From NCBI GenBank assembly GCA_030655835.1, contig JAUSPC010000082.1:1-34526 (forward strand): a stretch of DNA of 34,526 nucleotides, in the 5' to 3' direction. The position numbers and the translations under genes were made by a program. This DNA comes from Pelolinea sp. Its GTDB lineage: Bacteria; Chloroflexota; Anaerolineae; Anaerolineales; Anaerolineaceae. The notes under the pieces are model-generated. The model searched no databases. It saw nothing but the letters and a program-made list of their open reading frames with translations, and was not told where the DNA came from. Shown piece after piece: positions 27,542 through 34,526 of the stretch (the stretch's first letter is position 1; each line of letters opens with the position of its first letter).

Positions 27542-28513
27542 ATGAATGTGGATATTTTGGGGATCGGTGATGCGCTGGTGGATCTCTCGACGCGTGCCTC
27601 ACAACTGCCCCCGCGCGGCGGTAACATCTGGAGCACAGCGGTCAGCCTCAGCCCTGGCGGAACAACCGCCAACATTGCCGCCAACGCTACTAGGCTGGGC
27701 ATCCGTTCTGGGTTTATCGGCTGTGTGGGGGATGATCCATACGGCCAGTACATCATCAGTGAATTCAATAAGGTGGGTGTGGATACAAGTGGGATCATCG
27801 TCCGACTGGGTACCTTTACCGGCATTGTCTTAGCAATCATTGATGATACCGGAGAGCGTACCTTTATTGCCTGCGCAAAAGGAGCCGCGCACACATTGCT
27901 GCGTGTCGAGGATTTGCAGGCGCTTGATCTTCAATCCATCCCGGTTGTGTATGCCACGGGTGTATGTCTGGTGGAGGAACCTGCCCGTACTGCACTGCTG
28001 GCTGCCCTTGAGCAGGCACACACCGCCGGATGTCTGGTTTATTATGATCCCAACTTACGCCTTGAGGGAAATATCTTTTCCTTTGAACTGCGTGAAGCAC
28101 AGTGGAAAGCCATTGCCCAGGCAGATGTGGTCTTGATCGGAGACGAAGAAATGCGGCTGATGTTTGAGGGTGTATCCTCCCGGGATGGGGTGGAAAGGCT
28201 GCGAAAGGTAGGAGTTGACATCGTGGTCATCAAGCAGGGCGAGCAGGGAGCCACACTGTACAGCAACGCCGGTGAAGATCACTGCCCTGCTTTCCAGGTG
28301 CCGGTGGTCAGCACGGCCGGCGCCGGCGATTCCTTCGATGCCGGCTTTATTGTCGCCCGCCAGTGCAACGCCAACCTTCATGATTCACTCGTATATGCCT
28401 GTGCCGTTGCAGCGATCAAAGTCACCCGCCACGGCTCACGTTCGGTTCCGGATCATGGCGAAGTAATGGCATTTCTGGCAGAGCGCGGACAGCCTATAAA
28501 TATGTTAAGGTGA
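27542..28513 (+). CDS. PfkB family carbohydrate/nucleoside kinase
   Basis: ILGIGDALVDLSTRASQLPPRGGNIWSTAVSLSPGGTTANIAANATRLGIRSGFIGCVGDDPYGQYI; VVSTAGAGDSFDAGFIVAR; YDPNLR. Confidence 0.93.
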   Translation: MNVDILGIGDALVDLSTRASQLPPRGGNIWSTAVSLSPGGTTANIAANATRLGIRSGFIGCVGDDPYGQYIISEFNKVGVDTSGIIVRLGTFTGIVLAIIDDTGERTFIACAKGAAHTLLRVEDLQALDLQSIPVVYATGVCLVEEPARTALLAALEQAHTAGCLVYYDPNLRLEGNIFSFELREAQWKAIAQADVVLIGDEEMRLMFEGVSSRDGVERLRKVGVDIVVIKQGEQGATLYSNAGEDHCPAFQVPVVSTAGAGDSFDAGFIVARQCNANLHDSLVYACAVAAIKVTRHGSRSVPDHGEVMAFLAERGQPINMLR

Positions 28514-28991
28514 CGAATCCATGATACCCGGCATTATACTAACACACCACTGATCAATCACCACAAACCTACTCAACTACACCATTTCAAATTAAACACG
28601 ACCACTGCCTCGAGCATCCTTTGCAGGTCAACCAGGTCCAATGAATAACCCAGCTCATCGACTACCACCATCCATTTATGTGATTTCACCAGCACAGTCT
28701 ACAGAACATCGACAACTGATATGTCAGGCGGGGCGGCAAGCGCTCTGGGAGATATAAACTCAGAGGCGCCGTTCCTTTTCCGTGAGGTGGATTGCAGATA
28801 ATACGCAGTGCCTCCAGCATCCCACGCCGTTTGGTCGGCTGAATCCGAGCAATCGCATCTGAATCGCTAAATAGACCAATGGCATTTTTCAGGTATCAGT
28901 AATCTGTGGTTTTCTGGCATTTCTACCTCCTTTTCCTATCGTTATAAATTGGCAAACGTATTAGATTCCATGAAAATTATCACCTGTTTGG

Positions 28992-29062
28992 GGTTTTGTG
29001 GCTCAGTGGTAGGCTTAGGGAATCCATAAGCCCTTTGTCATAGATTCAAATCATCCCATCGC
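28992..29062 (+). pseudogene. Decayed tRNA-Met(CAT)-like gene
   Basis: GGTTTTGTGGCTCAGTGGTAGGCTTAGGGAATCCATAAGCCCTTTGTCATAGATTCAAATCATCCCATCGCC: D-arm GTGGCTCAGTGGTAG, anticodon-loop CATAAG, T-loop TTCAAAT and 3' CATCGCC present, but acceptor and T stems are mispaired. Confidence 0.65.
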
Positions 29063-29280
29063 CTTTTTTGTTGCATGCCAGGGGAGGAAAAAAAGGACAG
29101 TATCTGACTTTTGTCCTTTCTTCAAATATCAGTCAAACCCCCAAATTTAATACCACTCATCAATAGATTTAAATACACGAAAATTTATGTTGCCTTTCCT
29201 GTTTTCATCCGCAACCCCTGCGAAAAAAAATTTTTATCTTGGACTAAAGAAAAAATATGGGTGTATCTCAGCTCGTTAAA

Positions 29281-29329
29281 CTCTCGGTAAAACGCCAATT
29301 ATTGATCGATAAGTAATGTGTCAAGTTGC
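29281..29329 (+). repeat. Direct repeat A, copy 2
   Basis: 24-bp identity TCGATAAGTAATGTGTCAAGTTGC (29306-29329) with 10276-10299, extending to about 49 bp with mismatches. Confidence 0.8.
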
Positions 29330-29438
29330 AATCCGAATGAAATGGGCAGTGATAGCTCAGATCATACAATCTGTAAGCATTCATCAATTTAGAACCAAGA
29401 TATCATGCCAAAGTAGTCATGATCCGGTGTGGTCACTA

Positions 29439-29453
29439 TTAGGTATTACCTAA
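29439..29453 (+). promoter_or_regulatory. Palindrome TTAGGTATTACCTAA upstream of BMP-2 (operator candidate or 5' hairpin)
   Basis: Perfect 7+1+7 palindrome; AGGTA/TACCT half-sites resemble the feo upstream box. Confidence 0.5.
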
Positions 29454-29455
29454 AG

Positions 29456-29467
29456 AAAAGGAGGTAA
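29456..29467 (+). promoter_or_regulatory. Orphan extended Shine-Dalgarno in BMP-2 leader
   Basis: AAAAGGAGGTAA, 78 nt upstream of ATG 29543, which has its own proximal AGGAG. Confidence 0.5.
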
Positions 29468-29542
29468 GGATAATAAGATAAACACAACATCACAACTCTT
29501 TCAAAAAAAGTATTACAGTCGATTAAACAAATAGGAGAAAAA

Positions 29543-30598
29543 ATGAATAAGTTTTTGAAGTATTTATCTTTAGCCCTGGTGTTGGTCTTTTTGATCACCG
29601 CTTGCGGTGCACCGGCACCAGAAGCTCCCGCCGTTGTTGAGGAACTGCCTGAAATCGAAGAGGTTGAGGAAGTTGAAGAATTGGTTGCTGTAGAACCGCT
29701 TACCGTAGCAGTTGTTTCGCCCAGTGCCATCAATGACTTTGCCTTCACTCAGAGCATTTATGACGGCATGGTCGCCCTCCAGGAATCAATGGGCGGACCT
29801 GATTCTTTAGATTTCGACTACTCAGAAAATATGTTTGTGGTTGATGATGCTGCCGCAGCCATTCGAGACTATGCTTCGCAGGGGTATGGCATGGTGATCG
29901 CTCACGGTTCCCAGTGTGGGTCCTCACTGCAGGAAATCGCGCCGGACTTCCCTGAGACCAGCTTTGCCTGGGGTACAACCGTCGACACCTTCGGTATCTC
30001 CAACATTTTCGCCTATGAAGCAGCTTCCCAACAGGGTGGCTATGTCAATGGCGTCATGGCGGCCCTGCTGACCAAGAGCAAGGTGATCGGTGTGGTTGGC
30101 CCAATTGAAACCGGTGATGCCAAACTGTACGTGGATGGTTTTGTGGCCGGTGTAAAGGCAACCGATCCGGATATTGAAGTGAGAGTAACTTATATCGGCT
30201 CTTTCTCTGATGTCGCTCTGGCATCTGAAGCCGCGACGACTCATATTGCCGCAGGCGCCGATGTATTGACTGGCACGGCACAGATGGTCGTCGGAGCCAT
30301 AGGCAAAGCTGAGGAAGCCGGTGCGTTATGGTTCGGCACCCAGTCTGACCAGTCATCTTTTGCACCGAATGCTGTAGTGGCAAGCCAGGTCTATCACTGG
30401 GAAGTGATCCTCAAGGAAATCGTTGCACTGAGGGCAGATGGGATTCTTGGCGGTCAATCGTTTATTGCCAGCCTGGAAAATGGTGGTCAGGTGATGGCAT
30501 TCAATTCAGATTTTGACCTGCCCGTAGACGTTAGGGCAGCTGCTGATGCGGCCATCCAGGGGATCATTGACGGCACCATCACGATCGAACTACCCTAA
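29543..30598 (+). CDS. BMP family ABC transporter substrate-binding lipoprotein, 2
   Basis: Lipobox LITAC; VVSPSAINDFAFTQSIYDGM.., FPETSFAWGTTVDTFGISNIFAYEAASQQGGYVNGVMAALLTKSKVIGVVGPIETGD. Confidence 0.92.
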   Translation: MNKFLKYLSLALVLVFLITACGAPAPEAPAVVEELPEIEEVEEVEELVAVEPLTVAVVSPSAINDFAFTQSIYDGMVALQESMGGPDSLDFDYSENMFVVDDAAAAIRDYASQGYGMVIAHGSQCGSSLQEIAPDFPETSFAWGTTVDTFGISNIFAYEAASQQGGYVNGVMAALLTKSKVIGVVGPIETGDAKLYVDGFVAGVKATDPDIEVRVTYIGSFSDVALASEAATTHIAAGADVLTGTAQMVVGAIGKAEEAGALWFGTQSDQSSFAPNAVVASQVYHWEVILKEIVALRADGILGGQSFIASLENGGQVMAFNSDFDLPVDVRAAADAAIQGIIDGTITIELP

Positions 30599-30621
30599 GA
30601 GGTGACAAAGTAATTTAATTC

Positions 30622-30653
30622 GATTTCGGAAGTCCATCAGGACTTCCGAAATC
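30622..30653 (+). terminator. Hairpin between BMP-2 and its ATPase (attenuator / 3'-end stabiliser)
   Basis: GATTTCGGAAGTCC-ATCA-GGACTTCCGAAATC, 14-bp perfect stem with 4-nt loop. Confidence 0.75.
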
Positions 30654-30680
30654 TTAAAACACAGTATCTAGGTTGGCACA

Positions 30681-32243
30681 ATGATTTATTTAAATAAACT
30701 TCCTTCCGGTCAAACACGAATTGATTTAATGGAAATGCGCGGAATCACCAAACGTTTCCCCGGTGTTCTCGCTAACGACAATGTGGACTTTGATGTCAGG
30801 TCGTCCGAAGTTCACGCCTTGCTCGGTGAAAACGGTGCCGGGAAGAGCACATTGATGAAAATTCTCTATGGTATGTATCAACAAAATGAAGGAAATATCT
30901 TTATCAATGGAAAGCGTGTCGATATTTCTTCACCAACGGATGCGATCAAACTTGGCATTGGCATGATCCACCAACACTTCATGCTGGTGCCCACTTTGAC
31001 TGTGGCAGAAAACGTGGCATTGGGGTTACCCTCGTCACGCGGCCCCCTGACCGATCTCGACCGCGTGTCCAAACGGATTCTGGATTTAGCTGATACATAC
31101 GGATTGCGGATCGAACCGGATGCCTATATTTGGCAGCTCTCCGTAGGTCAGCAGCAACGAGTAGAGATCATCAAAGCACTCTATCGCGGTGCTGCCTTGT
31201 TGATCCTTGATGAACCCACTGCCGTCCTCACTCCCCAGGAGGTGGACGAGCTGTTTGCGATCATGCACCAGGTGGTAGAAGATGGTTATGCACTCATTTT
31301 TATTTCTCATAAATTACATGAAGTGGTTGAAATCAGCAACCGTGTGACAGTCCTGCGCAATGGTCAAAAGATCGGGACGCGGCCGACTTCCAAGATAACA
31401 AAAAAAACCCTCGCCAAGTGGATGGTGGGGCGTGATATTGAATTCATTACCAGCACCGATCATGTGGTCATGGGTGAAATCCGTTTGAAACTTGAAAATG
31501 TTTCCTGTGAAAGTGACCGCGGTACACAGGGTTTACGCGATGTCAGTCTTGAAGTTCATTCCGGTGAGACCCTGGGAATTGCTGGTGTTTCCGGTAATGG
31601 TCAGCGGGAATTAGCAGAGGTGATGGCAGGCTTGAGAAGATCGACCGCTGGGTGGGTTTATTTAGAAGGTGAGGATGTGACTGGTTTTGCGGCAGGCGAA
31701 CTGATCGAGCGGATGTTATCCTATATCCCTGAGGAAAGAATGCGCGATGGTATGATCAAGAATTTTACCATCGCGGAAAACATGATCCTGCGTGAACACC
31801 ATAAATCGCACTTCTCCCAACATGGTTTCTTAAAATTAAAGGATATCGCCGTGCATACGGATAAATTGATTGATCGATTTCAAGTCAAAACACCTTCACA
31901 AAAAACACTGGCAAAAAGTCTATCTGGAGGCAATATTCAAAAAATCGTATTGGCGCGGGAGATTTCCAGAAACCCCCGCACCATCGTCGCAGCACAGCCA
32001 ACCCGAGGACTCGACATCGGTGCAACGGAATATGTTCGCGAACAATTGATAATACAGCGAAATAACGGTGCAGCTGTTTTACTGATCTCTGAAGACCTGG
32101 ATGAAATCCTGGCGCTCTCAGATCGCATAGCCGTGATCTATGAAGGCAAGATCATGGATATTCTTTCCCGGGAAGAAGCAACAAAGCAAAAACTTGGTTT
32201 GTTGATGGCTGGCGTGATTCCTGAAGAAACAGCCGCCGATTAA
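30681..32243 (+). CDS. ABC transporter ATPase, duplicated NBD (nucleoside/sugar type), 2
   Basis: GENGAGKSTLMKILYGMYQQNEGNIFINGKRVDI; LSVGQQQRVEIIKALYRGAALLILDEPTAVLTPQE; LSGGNIQKIVLAREISRNPRTIVAAQPTRGLDIGATEYV. Confidence 0.95.
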   Translation: MIYLNKLPSGQTRIDLMEMRGITKRFPGVLANDNVDFDVRSSEVHALLGENGAGKSTLMKILYGMYQQNEGNIFINGKRVDISSPTDAIKLGIGMIHQHFMLVPTLTVAENVALGLPSSRGPLTDLDRVSKRILDLADTYGLRIEPDAYIWQLSVGQQQRVEIIKALYRGAALLILDEPTAVLTPQEVDELFAIMHQVVEDGYALIFISHKLHEVVEISNRVTVLRNGQKIGTRPTSKITKKTLAKWMVGRDIEFITSTDHVVMGEIRLKLENVSCESDRGTQGLRDVSLEVHSGETLGIAGVSGNGQRELAEVMAGLRRSTAGWVYLEGEDVTGFAAGELIERMLSYIPEERMRDGMIKNFTIAENMILREHHKSHFSQHGFLKLKDIAVHTDKLIDRFQVKTPSQKTLAKSLSGGNIQKIVLAREISRNPRTIVAAQPTRGLDIGATEYVREQLIIQRNNGAAVLLISEDLDEILALSDRIAVIYEGKIMDILSREEATKQKLGLLMAGVIPEETAAD

Positions 32244-32248
32244 ATTTT

Positions 32249-32345
32249 TGGAAAAATGCGCTTGGCATCAAACTGGATCATGTGGAAGATGTCCCCTCCC
32301 AAAAAGCGAAAGTCACCTTCCTGCCGATTGGAGAGAGTGAATCGA
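32249..32345 (+). pseudogene. Fragment of a methylmalonyl-CoA epimerase gene
   Basis: Near-identical (about 94%) to 5142-5239; in the mce frame reads WKNALGIKLDHVEDVPSQKAKVTFLPIGES before diverging. Begins 6 bp after the ATPase-2 stop. Confidence 0.92.
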
Positions 32346-32599
32346 GGGTTACTCTTTTTCAGTCGATTGACTTTTGAAAAATTTCTTCAAACTCATCATA
32401 AACGACTTCAAAAATACTCCTTTTATGCGTTTGATCAAAACCACCTTCTCAATGATCTGATGCGTCCTGGGTCGTGTATCAAACTTTCTACACCATCAAA
32501 GAGCTGCACTCAGGTGGGTAACTTATTACTCCGAAAAGAATTACATTTATAACCTGGAATTGAAATAAAATTGGGTATAAGGTTATCTTCATAAAGAAA

Positions 32600-32628
32600 A
32601 TGGAAGGTGCAGTGTATGCACCTTCCAT
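32600..32628 (-). terminator. Rho-independent terminator for the minus-strand permease
   Basis: ATGGAAGGTGCA-gtgta-TGCACCTTCCAT, 12-bp stem, followed on the minus strand by TTTTCTTTA. Confidence 0.75.
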
Positions 32629-32651
32629 AGTTAGTTCGTTGTGCTTTTAGT

Positions 32652-34013
32652 TCAATCTTCCAAATCAACCACTTTAAGTTCCGCACCTTCTGGTGTCTTG
32701 AAGACCATGAAGACTAAGTTTAATACGATTCCAGCAACTGCGGCAAAGGCGATCGCTGGTAAACCATCAGGGAAAACTCCTGGAATCGGGAGTGGTATAT
32801 TACCGCCGAGACCAATATGCCCGCCGATGCCAAGCACGAGGATCGTAGCGCCGATTGCCAGCTGGCGGGGATCATATAGGTTGACTTTTTCAGCTTGTAT
32901 GAGGGCAACACCCTGCATGCCAATTAGGCCAAAGAAGTAGATTGCTAGACCGCCTGAAACTGCAATGGGAATTACGCCAACGGCTGCAGAAAGTTTTCCA
33001 ATGAAGCCAAGCATTATAGCCATAATACCGGCTGTTATTAGAGTCGGACCTGAGTAGTTGCGGGTAATCACCATCAGAGAATTGTTCTCACCATAGTTAG
33101 TTCCTGCAACACCACCGAACATACCATTGATCATATCTCCGAGGCCATCCAGAATCAGGTTCAGTCCGATCAATTCGCGCAAGTTATATTTCTTTTTTCC
33201 CATATTTGTGGCCAGGTTATCAACATACAAACTGATCTGATATAGGTGCGCTGTTGATTCAGGAATGGTAGCGATAGCGATGATCGCAATTGCGGCAACG
33301 GATTCCCATGCTTTTGGTGAAGTAAATGCCGGGAAAGTTATTTTCGGAAGCGCAAACCATGCGGCAGCGCCCACAGGGCTAAGATCAACCAGCCCAAACA
33401 ATGCACTGGCAAGGATCCCTACGAGTGCACCCAGCAGCACAGGGATTAGCCCGAGAAATCCTTTTCCCTGCAAATACACAGAGAAGATTATGGTTGCTAG
33501 TAATGTGATAAATGCAACCAGCCAGTTTGCTGCAGCCATATTCAAAGCAGCTGCTGATAGAGCAATGCCAATAACCGCAGCTACGGAACCTGTAATAATG
33601 GGCGGCAAGAATTTGTCAATAAATTTACGGCCCCCTGCACGACGTACAATGAGACCTACCAGGATGTTGACCACACCCGTGGCAACGATTCCGACTTGCG
33701 CAAGTGCGACCTTATCCTGTGCATACACGCCGAATTCAGCATTGGTAATTGCCAATGTGGCAGCAATGTAGCTGAAACTTGAGCCATAATACAAAGGAAT
33801 AAATTTGCCGGCAATCTGCTTGGAAAGGATAAGCGCAGTGATCGTTGCAAGACCGGAAACTGCCAATACGGTGCCAACGTCAAAGCCTACTAATAACGCG
33901 ACCAAGATCGTGGCCGGGAACATTGCCAGGACATGCTGGAAGCCAAGTACCAACATTCGCCCTAGTGGAGGTGTATCATTTGGTAGATACCCTACTATTT
34001 TCTTTTGTGCCAT
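32652..34013 (-). CDS. NCS2 family nucleobase (uracil/xanthine) permease
   Basis: GRMLVLGFQHVLAMFPATILVALLVGFDVGTVLAVSGLATI; VGIVATGVVNILVGLIVRRAG; PESTAHLYQISLYV; NGMFGGVAGTNYGENNSLMVITRNYSGP. Confidence 0.93.
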   Translation of the reverse strand: MAQKKIVGYLPNDTPPLGRMLVLGFQHVLAMFPATILVALLVGFDVGTVLAVSGLATITALILSKQIAGKFIPLYYGSSFSYIAATLAITNAEFGVYAQDKVALAQVGIVATGVVNILVGLIVRRAGGRKFIDKFLPPIITGSVAAVIGIALSAAALNMAAANWLVAFITLLATIIFSVYLQGKGFLGLIPVLLGALVGILASALFGLVDLSPVGAAAWFALPKITFPAFTSPKAWESVAAIAIIAIATIPESTAHLYQISLYVDNLATNMGKKKYNLRELIGLNLILDGLGDMINGMFGGVAGTNYGENNSLMVITRNYSGPTLITAGIMAIMLGFIGKLSAAVGVIPIAVSGGLAIYFFGLIGMQGVALIQAEKVNLYDPRQLAIGATILVLGIGGHIGLGGNIPLPIPGVFPDGLPAIAFAAVAGIVLNLVFMVFKTPEGAELKVVDLED

Positions 34014-34120
34014 TTTTAATTCTCCTATTTTTTTATATTTTTATTTTTTCAATTATTAAACGTTGATATTTTGTATTGCAATTGAAATAATGCGTGAAGC
34101 ATATCTAATAATAAGAAATC

Positions 34121-34129
34121 ACCTCCCTT
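34121..34129 (-). promoter_or_regulatory. Orphan extended Shine-Dalgarno in NCS2 permease leader
   Basis: Minus strand AAAGGGAGGTGAT about 107 nt upstream of the ATG at 34013, which has its own proximal TAGGAG. Confidence 0.45.
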
Positions 34130-34350
34130 TGTAGTTGAATACACATTCTATTTACCCCCGTTAATAACATTTCATTGAAATGTTCTAATTTTGAAATCTC
34201 AGATGACCATATTATAAGCATATTCTATTTTTTAGAATCCCTTAATGCTGTTCATCGGGCTGCGGTTAAATAATTCGATGAAATTTAGAAAATACTTTAG
34301 ATGATTCTAAACTTGTATGTAGTATACATCTTACCTCTTGGATTCAAGTC

Positions 34351-34524
34351 TCAAGTGCAACCGTGATTATTTAAGAATACCATAGGTGATGTGAAAGACA
34401 GACACTTCTTGGGTCTTGTATTCAATCGATTTTCAGCAAATTGAATGTCCGCATTCGTTAATTTACTAAAATCAGTGTTTTTGGGAATGTATTGGCGAAT
34501 CAGCCCATTCGTATTTTCATTGGT
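34351..34524 (-). mobile_element. IS30-family transposase, C-terminal end (extends past the window edge)
   Basis: Minus-strand frame TNENTNGLIRQYIPKNTDFSKLTNADIQFAENRLNTRPKKCLSFTSPMVFLNNHGCT*; matches the IS30 C-terminal pattern NENxNGLIRQYxPKxTDFxxxxxxxxxxxxxxLNxRPRKxLxxxTP. Not in the supplied ORF track. Confidence 0.88.
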
Positions 34525-34526
34525 CC

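Noticed and set aside
28992-29062. Functional tRNA gene
   Set aside because: Acceptor stem (GGTTTTG vs CATCGCC) and T stem do not pair; best described as decayed.
32256-32552. 98-aa plus-strand ORF
   Set aside because: Its first 27 codons are an out-of-frame reading of the mce fragment (the same WIMWKMSPPKKRKSPSCRL appears in 5134-5358); not an independent gene.
33265-33771. 168-aa plus-strand ORF
   Set aside because: Antisense to the NCS2 permease; Ala/Thr/Pro-rich shadow translation.

Overview
The window is a bacterial chromosomal segment of about 34.5 kb. Gene content and codon style look like an anaerobic, Chloroflexota/Anaerolineae-type organism, but that is a tentative inference. The left part (1-10.1 kb) carries mostly core genes: a slipin/SPFH protein, an OMPDC/HPS-like barrel, a GH13 glucosidase, methylmalonyl-CoA mutase large subunit plus epimerase, a decayed HD-GYP fragment, a Feo iron-uptake locus (DtxR-FeoA fusion, FeoA, FeoB split into G-domain and membrane ORFs) and a methyltransferase. 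From about 10.2 kb to 34 kb lies a composite accessory region devoted to nucleoside/nucleobase-type uptake. Module 1 contains an RpiR regulator, a complete ECF transporter (fused A-A', T, S), and MtnA-like, MtnP-like and MtaD-like enzymes, followed by a truncated Cys/Met-metabolism PLP enzyme. Module 2 contains a GntR/UTRA regulator with a TATAACGT-repeat operator, two tandem BtpA/SgcQ-family proteins, a BMP-type ABC importer, a phosphotriesterase-like hydrolase and a PfkB kinase. Module 3 contains a second BMP lipoprotein and ATPase without permeases. An NCS2 permease follows. The modules are separated by recombination scars: nested direct repeats, a 120-bp MITE, a decayed tRNA-Met, a duplicated fragment of the epimerase gene 27 kb from the intact copy, and an IS30-family transposase remnant at the right edge. 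Four transporter genes carry an orphan extended Shine-Dalgarno about 77-107 nt upstream of their start codons, resembling mRNA-stabilising STAB-SD elements. No rRNA, intact tRNA or CRISPR array was recognised.
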